From: Phenylobacterium sp.
GTDB lineage: Bacteria > Pseudomonadota > Alphaproteobacteria > Caulobacterales > Caulobacteraceae
NCBI RefSeq assembly: GCF_025934275.1
Contig: NZ_JAICYI010000004.1
Coordinates: forward strand, 1 to 64,000
Reading direction: 5' to 3'
DNA: 64,000 nucleotides
Below, piece after piece: positions 41,201-49,753 of the stretch. Every line of letters begins with the position of its first letter. The stretch's first letter is position 1. Made by a program: the position numbers and the translations under genes. The notes under the pieces are model-generated. The model ran no database searches, was not told the DNA's origin, and was given only the letters and a program-made list of their open reading frames with translations.

Positions 41201-42259
41201 CTACGAGCCTTCCGAGGACGAGCCGGAGGCGCGCGCGTCGCGGTCCGCCCGCGGGCCGGACTTGGCCTTTGCGGCCGGCGCCCGCCGCAGGCTTTGCCGC
41301 GCCTTGCGCTGGCGCTCACGATCGGGCGGCGTCCAGGGTCGGCTCTCCACGGCGACCTGGTGCGGATAGGCGAAGGTGAGGCCGGCCGCCTCGAACCGGG
41401 CCTTGGCCGCCTTGATGAGGTCGAACCGCGTGTCGATGTAGCCGTCCGGCGAGGTCCAGGCGCGCAGCGTCACCGTGACCGTGGAGTCGTTCAGCGCGGT
41501 CAGCTTCGCCCACGGCGCGGGGTCGGCGACGATCCGCGCATCGGCGCGGGCGACATCGACCAGCAGCTCAAGCGCCAGGTCCACGTCATCGTCATAGTCG
41601 ATCCCGAAGTCCATCACGATCCGGCGGCTCTCCGGCATGGAGTAGTTCACGATCCGGTCGCCGAGCGCTTTCGCATTGGGGATGAAGACCACCGAGTTGT
41701 CGAGGTCGTGCAGGCGCGTGATGAACAGGTCCAGCCCACGCACGCGCCCGACGGTGCCGGCGATCTCCACGCGGTCGCCCACGCGGTACGGCCGCAGCAG
41801 CAGGATCATGACGCCCGCTGCGACGTTGCTCAGGCCGCCCTGCAGCGCCAGGCCGATGGCCAGCGAGGCGGCCCCCAGCACCGCCAGGATGGAGGTGGTC
41901 TGCACCCCGATCTGCTGCAGCACCGCGACGCCGCCGATGATCACCACCGCGTATCGCACCAGCGAGGCCACGAAGCCTTGCAGCACCGCGTCCGCATGTG
42001 CGTGGCCGTGCAGCCGGCCCACGGCCTCGCGGGCCAGCCGCGAAGCCCAGTTGGCCGCCCACAAGGTGACGACCAGGATGCCCGCGGCGATGGCCAGGGT
42101 GACGACGAGATGGGCGAGACCGCTCAGCAGTGGCCACCAGGCCTGCGGCCCTCCGGTCAGCACATGGCCGACCTCGTCGCCGATCGGCGGCGACGGCGCG
42201 GCGGGCGCCGGCGCCGACGGCGCAGGGGCGATCGCCGCAAGGGGATTTGCCGCGTCCAT
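41201..42259 (-). CDS. Small-conductance mechanosensitive channel (MscS family)
   Basis: 352 residues. A Pro/Ala-rich N-terminus, three transmembrane helices (about 48-70, 92-115 and 122-150), then the pore-lining motif GAASLAIGLALQGGLSNVAAG and the MscS beta-domain (RPYRVGDRVEIAGTVGRVRG, HDLDNSVVFIPNAKALGD, RRIVMDFGIDYD). The C-terminal tail is basic and disordered (RERQRKARQSLRRAPAAKAK). Opens on membrane tension during hypo-osmotic shock. Single gene. Confidence 0.92.
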   Translation of the reverse strand: MDAANPLAAIAPAPSAPAPAAPSPPIGDEVGHVLTGGPQAWWPLLSGLAHLVVTLAIAAGILVVTLWAANWASRLAREAVGRLHGHAHADAVLQGFVASLVRYAVVIIGGVAVLQQIGVQTTSILAVLGAASLAIGLALQGGLSNVAAGVMILLLRPYRVGDRVEIAGTVGRVRGLDLFITRLHDLDNSVVFIPNAKALGDRIVNYSMPESRRIVMDFGIDYDDDVDLALELLVDVARADARIVADPAPWAKLTALNDSTVTVTLRAWTSPDGYIDTRFDLIKAAKARFEAAGLTFAYPHQVAVESRPWTPPDRERQRKARQSLRRAPAAKAKSGPRADRDARASGSSSEGS

Positions 42260-42401
42260 CGCGCTTCAGAACGCAAATCTCGGCCACTCGGTCGTGGCGG
42301 AGGTTCCGCAAGCTCGTCCTGTGACGTAGATTCGGCCGGTCCACGCTCCGGATGGACGCCATGGGATCGTCGGCGTGCCGATCCGCCAGATCGCGTTCAG
42401 G

Positions 42402-42761
42402 ATGCGGCCCCGGCTGGTGCTGGCGGCGACATTCGCCCTGGCCGCCGCGGGACCGGTTTTCGCCGCGGCGACCCCCGATTGGCGGACGCTCGCCGCCTGC
42501 GCCGCCGCCTATCGCGCTAACGCCAAGGTGGCCGATCCCGACCGGCCGGCTTCGATGACCGCCCAGGTCTCGGAAGTCGCCGACGACTACGAGAAGGCGG
42601 CCGCGGAGGCCTACCGGCGCGCCGCCGGCGTCCGACCGGCCGAGGCTCGCGGCAAGGCGGCGGCCTATGCGGCGCGGCGTGCGATCACGTTCGCCAGGCA
42701 GCCGCGGCGTCGGGTTGAGGCCTTCATCGACGCCTGCCCGCAGGTCGCCTCGTCGCCCTGA
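42402..42761 (+). CDS. Exported small helical protein
   Basis: 119 residues. A signal peptide (about 1-21, ends FAA-AT) is followed by an Ala/Arg-rich helical domain (LAACAAAYRANAKVAD, DDYEKAAAEAYRRAAG) with two cysteines, one near each end (Cys31 and Cys112 approximately), which could form a disulfide. The ATG at 42402 is preferred to the GTG at 42375 because it gives a standard signal peptide. No family recognised. It nearly touches the convergent gene (six bases). Confidence 0.55.
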   Translation: MRPRLVLAATFALAAAGPVFAAATPDWRTLAACAAAYRANAKVADPDRPASMTAQVSEVADDYEKAAAEAYRRAAGVRPAEARGKAAAYAARRAITFARQPRRRVEAFIDACPQVASSP

Positions 42762-42767
42762 TTGGGC

Positions 42768-43070
42768 TCAACTGGGCCGGAACGGCTCAGCCTCCCAGCC
42801 GTCCAGCCGCGCCAGGGCCTCGCGGATCTCAGCCAGCGGCACCGGCTCGGGCGTGCCGAGCAGCCAGCGAAGCGTCGGTTCGTCCTGCACCGCCGAGGCG
42901 TCGGACGCCCATGACGAGAGCACCGCCCGCTTCTCGTCGCGATCCAGCAAGGGGTCCTTCAGCACGTCCCGCGGACGATTGAAGCCCACGGCGGGACGCA
43001 GCCATCGCTCGAGCGCCGCTCCGAGGCCGCCGCCTTCCAGGAGCTGCTCTTCCGAAGTCGCCAGACGCAT
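42768..43070 (-). CDS. Conserved hypothetical protein (EKRAVLSSWASD motif)
   Basis: 100 residues. The segment DVLKDPLLDRDEKRAVLSSW followed by ASDASAV and LAEIREALARLDGW recalls a short alphaproteobacterial family in which a helix-turn with Glu-Lys-Arg and Trp-Ala-Ser-Asp is conserved; function unknown. The start at 43070 (MRLATSEEQ) is set by GGAGG nine bases upstream, which lies inside the longer frame. Confidence 0.65.
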   Translation of the reverse strand: MRLATSEEQLLEGGGLGAALERWLRPAVGFNRPRDVLKDPLLDRDEKRAVLSSWASDASAVQDEPTLRWLLGTPEPVPLAEIREALARLDGWEAEPFRPS

Positions 43071-43223
43071 TCCTCGTACCTCCTGATCCAATCATCCTTT
43101 CCGTTCGTCCGCCCCGCGGAGATGTCGTGGCGGAATGGCGAAGATTTGTGGAATTGATGAGCGATTTCAAGAGGGGGAGGGGCGAAGCGGCGGCCCGCCT
43201 TCGGAAGCGGGTCGCCGGCCGGC

Positions 43224-43604
43224 TCAGTAGCCGTAGTAGGAGGAGTAGCCGCCGTAGGGCTGGTAACCGTAGCCGTAGCTATAGGCGGGTTGGCTGTTGT
43301 GGTCGGCGAGCGCCGCGCCGAGCATCAGCCCGACCACGCCGCCCAGGATGGCCGCCCCGGCCCTATCGCCGCGGTCGCGGTCATAGTCGCGGTCGCCATA
43401 GTCGCGGTCGCCATAGTTGCGGTAGGCGACGCGATTGCGGTCCCACCCGCGATAGGCCTGCCGATAGCGGTCGCCGTCGTGATTGCGGGCGGCGTAGCCG
43501 CGCGATTCGCCGTAGCCGTTGTAGTCGCGCGCCGAGGCGGCGCTGGCGGCGAAGGTGGTGAGGGTCATGGCCGCCGCGGCCGCCCCGAGGATGAGCTTCT
43601 TCAT
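43224..43604 (-). CDS. Exported glycine-zipper, Tyr/Gly-rich protein
   Basis: 126 residues. Signal peptide about 1-25. A repetitive Asp/Arg/Tyr stretch (YGDRDYGDRDYDRDRGDR), coded by 15-base DNA repeats, precedes the zipper helix ILGGVVGLMLGAALAD and the tail YSYGYGYQPYGGYSSYYGY. The zipper core matches that of the protein at 22746-23117. Envelope location likely; function unknown. The ATG at 43604 has AAGGAG. Confidence 0.7.
   Translation of the reverse strand: MKKLILGAAAAAMTLTTFAASAASARDYNGYGESRGYAARNHDGDRYRQAYRGWDRNRVAYRNYGDRDYGDRDYDRDRGDRAGAAILGGVVGLMLGAALADHNSQPAYSYGYGYQPYGGYSSYYGY
43382..43422. repeat. 15-base tandem repeat inside the Tyr/Gly-rich protein gene
   Basis: The unit CATAGTCGCGGTCGC occurs twice exactly (43382-43396 and 43397-43411), then once in part with one change. 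It codes the YGDRD repeats. Because 15 is a multiple of three, copy changes keep the frame. Confidence 0.75.
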
Positions 43605-43698
43605 GAGGGATCTCCTTGTCTTGAAGGAGACCATGCCGGACGGCGTCTGAACGGCGTCTGGGACGCGCGTTATCCGCCATTCAGAAAGCGACGGTTGC

Positions 43699-44556
43699 TT
43701 ATACTGCGAAGCGCCAGACCTGGCCGTCCGCCACGATCCGCCCCGCCGTGGGCGCCGAGAAGTGGGTGCCGATCACCAGCGTCTGCGCGCCGGCGAGCGC
43801 GCCGTACATCCGCTTGCGCGTGGCGGTGGAGGCGACCGCGTCGTAGTCGGCGCTCGACGCCCATTCCGGATGCGCGAGCTGGCAGGGATGGTGGGTGAAG
43901 TCGCCGGTGATCAGCGCCTCCTGGCCTTTCGACCGCAGCCGGATCGAGACGTGACCGGGGGTGTGGCCGAGCGTCGGCTCAAGGCTCACCTCGTCGCAGA
44001 CCCGGTGGTCGGTCTCGACCAGGTCGACCAGCCCCGCCTCGAACACCGGCGCGACGCTGTCGTGGAACGGCGAGCGGGAATGGTCCTCGCGGGCGTCCTC
44101 CTCGGCCTTCCAGTAGTCGAACTCGGCGCGGCCGATCAGGTAGCGGGCGTTGGGGAAGGTGGGCAGCCAGCGGCCCTCCGCCAGCCTGGTGTTCCAGCCC
44201 ACGTGGTCGACGTGCAGATGGGTGCAGAGCACGACGTCGAAGCTCTCCGGCGGGAAGCCCGCGGCCTGCAGGTCGCTGAGGAAGCTGGTCTGCAGGTTCG
44301 ACCAGGTGGGGATGTCGCGCTGCTTGTCGTTGCCGATGCAGGTGTCGACGATGATCCGCTTCGAGGGCGTCTCCACCACCAGCGCCTGGACGCTCATCTT
44401 CAGCCGGCCGGTCTCGTCGGCGAAGTGGGGCGCGAGCCAGCCGATTTCGCGGATCACCTCGGGCGTCGCCTGCGGCAGGATGAAGCGTGAGCCGCCCGTC
44501 GCCTCGAGCTCGAGGATGCGGGTCACGGTCACGTCGCCGATGGTCCACTTCAGCAT
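43699..44556 (-). CDS. MBL-fold metallohydrolase
   Basis: 285 residues. Zinc motif THLHVDHVG (about 110-118, HxHxDH), further ligands in TLGHTPGHVS (about 195-204) and ITGDFTHHP (about 217-225), and a final His in IGTHFSAPT. Arrangement and length fit the lactonase/AHL-lactonase-like subgroup, in the cytoplasm. Possible substrates are lactones, including products of the Baeyer-Villiger enzyme 4 kb upstream, but that is speculation. The ATG at 44556 has GGGAGGACG. Confidence 0.8.
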   Translation of the reverse strand: MLKWTIGDVTVTRILELEATGGSRFILPQATPEVIREIGWLAPHFADETGRLKMSVQALVVETPSKRIIVDTCIGNDKQRDIPTWSNLQTSFLSDLQAAGFPPESFDVVLCTHLHVDHVGWNTRLAEGRWLPTFPNARYLIGRAEFDYWKAEEDAREDHSRSPFHDSVAPVFEAGLVDLVETDHRVCDEVSLEPTLGHTPGHVSIRLRSKGQEALITGDFTHHPCQLAHPEWASSADYDAVASTATRKRMYGALAGAQTLVIGTHFSAPTAGRIVADGQVWRFAV

Positions 44557-44801
44557 GGGGCGTCCTCCCGCGCGGCACTTTGGGGCGGGTGGCGGAGGAC
44601 TGGCAAGCATCCTAGGTTCGAAGCCGCTGCGGCGGCGTGGAAAGCAGACACGCACCGAAGCCCGGTCGGCGCAGCCGCGCCTCTTGAAGCCGCGGGATGG
44701 ATGGCCCCGCGCTCGCCGGCCGGGATAAGGACGGCCTAACGATCGTGAGCCGGATTAGCGCCCGGCCCGCAGCGCCATCTTGCTGGGAAGGGGAGGGCGG
44801 C

Positions 44802-45389
44802 TTGGCGGCGTGGCGGATCGGCGAAACCCTGCCCTGGTCGGTCGCCTGGACCGGCGAGCAGGCCTTCCGCCTGCAGCCCTCGCAGGATTTCCCGGGACTG
44901 CTGGAGCTCGATCAGCGTCAGGCGCCCGGCGCGGGCGAGCCGATCTTCGCCGCGGTCCACGTGACCCGCCAGCGTCGCGGCATGGTCGACCTGCTCTGCC
45001 ACGTCTGCGGCAAGCCGACCCGGCCGGACGACCGCTGGGTGTTTCCGGTGGCGAGCGGGGGGTTCGTGACCCTCCACGACGGCGCGATCGGCTGGGGCTG
45101 CAACGTGCCGCCGCTGCATCGCGCCTGCGCCGAGCTCGCCCACGCCCAATGCCCGCACCTGTCGCGGCTGGACGATGCGCCGCTGCGCTGCGACGCCGCC
45201 GACGCCGGCCGGCTGATCCATCGCACGGACGTGGTTCCCGGCATGGAGGCGATCGCCGCCGGCCTGCCGAAGGACCAGTCGGTGGTCTTCTCCTGCTACC
45301 GGCTGTACGGCGCGGCGTTCACGGCCGCCGTGCAGGCCGCGCGGGCGGACTGGGAGCGGCGCGCCCGGGCCCGGCGCGGCGGCCGCTGA
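44802..45389 (+). CDS. Hypothetical protein with a CxxC motif
   Basis: 195 residues. CHVCGKPTRPDDRWVFPV (about 67-84), a later CNVPPLHRACAELAHAQCPH cluster (about 106-125) and LRCDAAD supply enough Cys/His for one zinc. The middle WVFPV...GWGCN pattern resembles no family I know. The start is uncertain: TTG at 44802 has the strong GGGGAGGGCGG and gives LAAWRIGETLPW, while an ATG at 44697 would add a poor 35-residue leader. Single gene upstream of the UrcA protein. Confidence 0.55.
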   Translation: MAAWRIGETLPWSVAWTGEQAFRLQPSQDFPGLLELDQRQAPGAGEPIFAAVHVTRQRRGMVDLLCHVCGKPTRPDDRWVFPVASGGFVTLHDGAIGWGCNVPPLHRACAELAHAQCPHLSRLDDAPLRCDAADAGRLIHRTDVVPGMEAIAAGLPKDQSVVFSCYRLYGAAFTAAVQAARADWERRARARRGGR

Positions 45390-45408
45390 GCCGGATTACA
45401 GGTCGGTC

Positions 45409-45419
45409 ATGTATTACAT
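45409..45419. promoter_or_regulatory. ATGTA-T-TACAT dyad in AT-rich upstream region
   Basis: 5-1-5 inverted repeat in the most AT-rich spacer of the window (45390-45460), ahead of the UrcA-family gene; it is a candidate operator. A TATATT -10-like hexamer follows at 45426-45431. Confidence 0.3.
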
Positions 45420-45545
45420 AGCGTGTATATTGTGAATTCGAGGTCATTACTGCGACTTAACAGGACTTTCCAATAGTCGCTGAGTACACCGTTCCCATCG
45501 GCGGCTGGCCCGCCACAGCCATTCGAGACTTAAGAGGGAACGACA

Positions 45546-45854
45546 ATGAACAATCTGATCGCCAAGTTCGCCGACGCCATCACCCCGGGCCTGGTCGCCT
45601 TCCCGGTGGCCATCATGCTGACCACTGCGGCGCACGCCGCGCCGGTCAACGTCCGCCTCCCCGACCTGAACGTCGCCACGCACACCGGCCAGGTCGCGCT
45701 GCAGGCCCGGGCCGGCGGCGCGGCGCAGAGCTTCTGCGGCGACGAGAAGAACCTCGGCATCCAGGCCGCCTGCAAGGCGGGTGTGCGCCAGGAGGCGCAG
45801 GAGAAGCTCGCGACGGCTGCGCCCGCCACCGTTCGCGTGATCGCCGTCCGCTGA
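45546..45854 (+). CDS. UrcA-family exported protein
   Basis: 102 residues. N-terminal signal peptide (about 1-32, AHA-AP). Then VNVRLPDLNVATHTGQVALQARAGGAAQSFCG with a second Cys in QAACKAG, the UrcA layout of DLdL-t-G...L-Ri-AA...C with a Cys pair. The family is confined largely to Caulobacterales and sphingomonads; in Caulobacter its namesake is uranium-responsive, though most members have no known role. Start follows GAGGGAACGACA. It has its own AT-rich promoter region. Confidence 0.72.
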   Translation: MNNLIAKFADAITPGLVAFPVAIMLTTAAHAAPVNVRLPDLNVATHTGQVALQARAGGAAQSFCGDEKNLGIQAACKAGVRQEAQEKLATAAPATVRVIAVR

Positions 45855-45884
45855 TAAGCCTCTCCCCAGGGGCGGACGCGCGAA

Positions 45885-45909
45885 GGGCCCGCGGCCGCGC
45901 CGCGGGCCC
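45885..45909. terminator. Bidirectional terminator hairpin
   Basis: GGGCCCGCGG (45885-45894) pairs perfectly with CCGCGGGCCC (45900-45909) around a CCGCG loop. It lies between the convergent UrcA and CorA genes. No T-run follows, as is common in GC-rich genomes. Confidence 0.65.
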
Positions 45910-45918
45910 GCTCCGCGC

Positions 45919-46884
45919 CTACAGCCAGCCCGAGCGCTTGAACTGCCAGTAGAGGAACAGGCAGGCGGCGAGGATGCCGGCCAGCACGGCGGGATAGCCG
46001 TAGATCCAGTGCAGCTCCGGCATGTGCTGGAAGTTCATGCCATAGATGCCGGCCACGGCCGTGGGCACAGCCAGGATCGCCGCCCAGGCCGCCAGCTTGC
46101 GGGTGATCACCCCCTGCCGCTGTTGCTCCAGGAGGTTCGAGACCTCGAACACCGAGGAGAGCACCTCCCTGAGCCCCTCCACACGGCTGGCCACCCGGCG
46201 GACGTGGTCCGCCACGTCGCGGAAGTAGGGCCGGACCTCGGCGTCGAGCCCTGGGATGGCGAGGTGCTCGAGCCGGCTCGCCATCTCCTCCATCGGCCCC
46301 AGGATCCGGCGGAAGCGGATCAGCTCGCGGCGCAGCAGGAAGATGCGGCGGATGTCGGCGCGGGCGAGGAAGGCCTCCAGCGCCCGGCCTTCCATGGCCA
46401 GCACCTCCTCCTCGATCTCCTCGACGATCGGCAGGTAGCCGTCGACGATGAAGTCCAGGATCCCGTGCAGCACGTAGTCCGGACCGTGGCGCAGCAGCGC
46501 CGGCGCCGCCTCCAGGTGCGCCCGCAGCTCCGAGTGCGCGCGCGGCGAGCCGTGGCGGACGGTGACCACATAGCTTTCGCCCATGAAGATGTGGGTCTCG
46601 CCGTAGGTGATGCTGTCGGCTTCGATCTGGGCGGTGCGGGCGACCACGAACAGCTCGCGGCCGTAGACCTCCACCTTCGGCATCTGGTGGGCCGAAAGGG
46701 CGTCCTCCACCGCCAGCGGATGCAGCCGGAAGCGACGGGCGAGCAGGCGCAGCTCCGTCTCGTCCGGGTCGACGAGCCCGATCCAGACGAACTCGCCGCG
46801 GGCGAGCTTGAGGCCGGCCTCGGTGAGCGAGGCGTCGCGAACCCGCCGCCCGTTGCGGTAGACATAGGCGGCGACGACGCTCAT
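45919..46884 (-). CDS. corA: CorA-family magnesium/cobalt transporter
   Basis: 321 residues. A cytoplasmic N-domain (MSVVAAYVYRNGRRVRDASL, then EDALSAHQMPKVEVYG), a long helical part with charged segments (EEIEEEVLAMEGRALEAFLA) and two C-terminal transmembrane helices with the YGMNF signature (about 283-287). A funnel-shaped pentamer in the inner membrane moving Mg2+ or Co2+. ATG 46884 overlaps the stop of the TSUP gene as ATGA, so translation is coupled. Confidence 0.9.
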   Translation of the reverse strand: MSVVAAYVYRNGRRVRDASLTEAGLKLARGEFVWIGLVDPDETELRLLARRFRLHPLAVEDALSAHQMPKVEVYGRELFVVARTAQIEADSITYGETHIFMGESYVVTVRHGSPRAHSELRAHLEAAPALLRHGPDYVLHGILDFIVDGYLPIVEEIEEEVLAMEGRALEAFLARADIRRIFLLRRELIRFRRILGPMEEMASRLEHLAIPGLDAEVRPYFRDVADHVRRVASRVEGLREVLSSVFEVSNLLEQQRQGVITRKLAAWAAILAVPTAVAGIYGMNFQHMPELHWIYGYPAVLAGILAACLFLYWQFKRSGWL

Positions 46885-47621
46885 CGGCCCTGCCTCAGGA
46901 ACAGGCCGACGGTGAGCGTCGCGCCCAGCAGCACCACGAACCCGCGGATGATTCGCTCGTCCACGCGCTTCAACAGCATCGCCCCCGCGTAGCCGCCGGC
47001 GATCGCGCCGACGCTCACCACCGCCACCCTGAGCCAGGGGATGTGCGGCGTGAAGACGAAGATCGCCACCGCCGCGGCGTTCATGATCGAGGCCAGCACG
47101 TTCTTGGTGGCTCCCGCCGCGCGGACGGCGAGCCCGGCGGCAGTCAACGCCGCCAGCATCAGGAAGCCGATCCCGCCGCCGAAATAGCCGCCATAGACGG
47201 AGATCGCGAACTGCATGACCCCGGCCGCGCGCGGGCCAACCCGCGGCCCCGCCTCGGCCGGCCGTTTGACGAAGCTGCCATAGGCGAAGAGGGCGGTCGC
47301 GAACAGCACCAGCCAGGGGACCAGCCGTGCGAAGAAGCTCGACGGCGTCAGCAGCAGCAGCACAGCCCCCAGCGCCCCGCCGGCCAGGCTGATCGCCACC
47401 AGCGCCCGGAAGCCCAGGCCGCCCGCCCCGCTCACCAGGCCGCGGCCGACCCAGCCGGTCGTCACCTGCCCGGGGAACAGGGCGAGCGTCGAGGCGATGT
47501 TGGCCGCGCGGGCGTCGAGGCCCGAGAGGATCAGGGCCGGAAGGGTGACGAACGAGCCGCCGCCCGCGAGCGCATTCTGGCAGCCCGCCCAGGCCGCCAC
47601 GGCGAACAGCAGCACGAACAT
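46881..47621 (-). CDS. TSUP (TauE/SafE) family membrane transporter
   Basis: 246 residues, about eight transmembrane segments. The two-fold repeated motif is visible as AGGGSFVTLPALILSGLDAR (about 19-38) and VYGGYFGGGIGFLMLAAL (about 142-159), each with the AAN/TKN helix that follows (AANIASTLALFPG, GATKNVLASIMNA). The family exports sulfite, sulfoacetate or similar anions; the substrate here is not known. Operon with corA by a four-base overlap; the link to Mg2+ transport is not obvious. Confidence 0.85.
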   Translation of the reverse strand: MFVLLFAVAAWAGCQNALAGGGSFVTLPALILSGLDARAANIASTLALFPGQVTTGWVGRGLVSGAGGLGFRALVAISLAGGALGAVLLLLTPSSFFARLVPWLVLFATALFAYGSFVKRPAEAGPRVGPRAAGVMQFAISVYGGYFGGGIGFLMLAALTAAGLAVRAAGATKNVLASIMNAAAVAIFVFTPHIPWLRVAVVSVGAIAGGYAGAMLLKRVDERIIRGFVVLLGATLTVGLFLRQGR

Positions 47622-47661
47622 GGCCGTGGCCTAGCGCGCGCCGGCATCGCTGGCCAGCGGC

Positions 47662-47955
47662 TCAGGTTTCCGGCTTGGGCTCGCGCCGCCAGACCAGCGT
47701 CTCATCGGCGACGCCGGCGGCCTCGCGGAACGAGCGGTGCTCCTCCAGCGGCGGACGCGTCGGCTCCAGCGAGGTCATGCGGTCGTTGAGGCGGGCGAAG
47801 GCGCGCTCGGCGTGCACCAGCCAGGCTTCGGCTTCGTCCATCAGCCGCGCCCGCTCGGCTGGGTCGTCGCAGCGCCCGGCCCGGGTGAAGGCCTCCTCCG
47901 CCTGCGCGAGGCAATGCTTGATGTCGACGAACCGATCCGGACTCTCCGAGCTCAT
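47662..47955 (-). CDS. Hypothetical helical protein
   Basis: 97 residues beginning MSSESPDRFVDIKHCLAQAE. Charged helices (AFTRAGRCDDPAERARLMDE, AWLVHAERAFARLNDRM) and a Pro/Trp-containing C-terminus (VWRREPKPET). One predicted coiled-coil-like region, no membrane segment. Family not recognised. Start at 47955 chosen by sense rather than by a ribosome-binding site; the upstream frame would add a stretch from an earlier start at 48006. Confidence 0.5.
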   Translation of the reverse strand: MSSESPDRFVDIKHCLAQAEEAFTRAGRCDDPAERARLMDEAEAWLVHAERAFARLNDRMTSLEPTRPPLEEHRSFREAAGVADETLVWRREPKPET

Positions 47956-48022
47956 AGCTCGGAGGAAAACCCGCAAGCCCGCCTCGGGTTCACGCCGACA
48001 GAGCAATCGCGCGGGCGATCGT

Positions 48023-48148
48023 CTATCGGCTTCGCTGGGCGAACGAAAACAGCGTCCAGGCGCTCAGGGCCGCCAGGCACGCCGCGATGAACGGGTGGAT
48101 GAGGACGAAATCCCAGGCCCCGCCCACCAGGTTCGGAAGTCTCGCCAT
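48023..48148 (-). CDS. Small single-helix membrane protein (41 aa)
   Basis: 41 residues: basic start MARLPNLVGGAWDF, then a hydrophobic helix (FVLIHPFIAACLAALSAWTL), ending FAQRSR. The ATG at 48148 has GTGGAGG seven bases upstream and the stop is TAG at 48023. It lies alone in the spacer before the exported protein gene at 48299. Positive residues at both ends give no clear orientation. Confidence 0.55.
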   Translation of the reverse strand: MARLPNLVGGAWDFVLIHPFIAACLAALSAWTLFSFAQRSR

Positions 48149-48298
48149 CGCCGGCCTCCACGTTCGGGAGCCGCCCCTCATCGCAGAATTATCGCCACCT
48201 AATGTTCACCCTCTGCGAACGAAGGCGGTTAAGCCGCGCTTACCTTGAATCGCCGTTCACCATCCTGGGCGCGCCAGGAAGCGGCGTTCCGCGCGGCC

Positions 48299-49369
48299 CT
48301 ACTGGCTGCCTTCGGCGGCGGGCGCGCCGGAGGCGTCGCGCGGCCCGGCGCCGGGATCGCGGCCCTGCTTCTCCATCTCCCGCGCCCCGGCCAGAATCCC
48401 CGGCATGGCGTAGTTGCCCTCGTGGCAGGCGTACTCGTAGATCGGACCGCGCGAGGCGTTCAGCGCCACCTCGCCGCTGAACGGCCGGGTGTAGACGGAG
48501 GGGTCCTCGACGGTGAAGCGGTAGAGAATCTGCCGAGGCGAAATGCGCGTGAACCGCTCGGTGACCTTGGTCTCGCCGCCGGCGCCGCGAAAGCCCTGCT
48601 CCGGCCGCATGTTGGTGGTCTCCACGACCAGGGTGTCACCCTCCCAGTGACCGATCGAGTCGCCCATCCATTCCTTCATGTTCGCCGGCAGGTGCTGGGC
48701 GTTCAGCCGGATGTGGCGCACGTCATGGACCATCTCCACGACGATCGAGACCTCGTCCTTGGTCTGATAGATCTGATAGTTGTTGTTGTAGAGCAGCGGC
48801 AGCATCGGCGGGCCCGCGGCCGAGCCGAACGAGAGGATGCACCGCTCCCCGAGCGAACGGGATTCCGGGCCGTCGAAAGCGCCGCGCTGGAAGCGCGCGG
48901 CGAGCCGCTTCTTGCCTTCCTCCGTCAGCGGCGGCAGCCGCCCGTTCGGCGGATCGACGATGATCGAGGTGCGCTTCTCGCCGGCGATGGTCATCACCTC
49001 GGTGCCGGGATCGGTCCAGGCGAAGTTGTAGCCGCAGTCGCTGCCCTTGAACCCGCGCCCGCATTCATAAGGCAGGTCGGTGGTCTTCAGCTTCGGGTCG
49101 GTGGGGGCGTTCGCCTGGGCGACGAACTTGGCGTTCGACTGCTCGATGGCGGCGGCTTCCTGCGGCGTCATGGCGAGGCGGGCGCCGTACTTCGGATCAC
49201 GCTCCAGGGTGGTGAGCGTGGCGTTGGTCCAGACGCCCTCCAGGTCCGGCTGGCCGAAGGCGTTGCGCGGCGCGTGATAGGCCGGCGCCTTGGGGCTCTG
49301 GGCCAAGGCCGGCGCGGCGGCGGCGAGCACGCCGATCAGGGCCGCGATCGAAATGGCGGTGAACTTCAT
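48299..49369 (-). CDS. Exported hypothetical protein
   Basis: 356 residues. Signal peptide 1-23 (ALA-QS). The mature protein has family-like segments (NAFGQPDLEGVWTNATLTTL, CGRGFKGSDCGYNFAWTDPG, LPLLYNNNYQIYQTKDEVSI, SIGHWEGDTLVVETTNM) that I associate with a large paralogous set of exported proteins of unknown function in Caulobacterales and sphingomonads. Cysteines come in pairs (CGRG...CGYN). ATG 49369 follows GGGGAGGCG. It sits alone, divergent from the DUF3297 gene. Confidence 0.72.
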   Translation of the reverse strand: MKFTAISIAALIGVLAAAAPALAQSPKAPAYHAPRNAFGQPDLEGVWTNATLTTLERDPKYGARLAMTPQEAAAIEQSNAKFVAQANAPTDPKLKTTDLPYECGRGFKGSDCGYNFAWTDPGTEVMTIAGEKRTSIIVDPPNGRLPPLTEEGKKRLAARFQRGAFDGPESRSLGERCILSFGSAAGPPMLPLLYNNNYQIYQTKDEVSIVVEMVHDVRHIRLNAQHLPANMKEWMGDSIGHWEGDTLVVETTNMRPEQGFRGAGGETKVTERFTRISPRQILYRFTVEDPSVYTRPFSGEVALNASRGPIYEYACHEGNYAMPGILAGAREMEKQGRDPGAGPRDASGAPAAEGSQ

Positions 49370-49510
49370 CGGACGCCTCCCCGGGGCCGGCGGCGCAGAT
49401 GCTGCAAGGCGCCGCCCTAACCGACGATACCGCCGCCTCGCGCGGCGTGACAACGTTCGCTTGGTTGCGCGCTTGAAACGGCGGCGCGGCCGGTCTAGGG
49501 GCGCTCTCGC

Positions 49511-49753
49511 ATGAGCGACGCCCCACCCGACCGCCTCTCGGTCGATCCCGCCAGCCCTTACTATGACGCCGAGGTCCTGGCCCGCGGCGTGGGCGTGCGC
49601 TTCAAGGGCCAGGAGAAGACCAACGTGGACGAGTACTGCGTCTCCGAAGGCTGGATCCGCGTGGTCGCCGGAAACGCCAAGGACCGCAGCGGCCATCCGT
49701 TGACGCTCAAGCTCGCAGGCGCTGTCGAGCCGTACTTCCGCGACCAGGCCTGA
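49511..49753 (+). CDS. DUF3297-family small protein
   Basis: 80 residues, nearly the whole family: PPDRLSVDPASPYYDAEVLA, RGVGVRFKGQEKTNVDEYC, VSEGWIRVVAGNAKDRSG, TLKLAGAVEPYF. No structure-based function is known; members are common in proteobacteria and probably cytoplasmic. Single Cys in EYCVSEGW. Start at 49511 with AGGGGCGCTC upstream. It is followed at 130 bases by another small gene. Confidence 0.85.
   Translation: MSDAPPDRLSVDPASPYYDAEVLARGVGVRFKGQEKTNVDEYCVSEGWIRVVAGNAKDRSGHPLTLKLAGAVEPYFRDQA

Noticed and set aside
44590-44640. tRNA-like GGTTCGAAGCC motif
   Set aside because: No acceptor stem or D-arm can be formed around it; no tRNA genes were found in the window.
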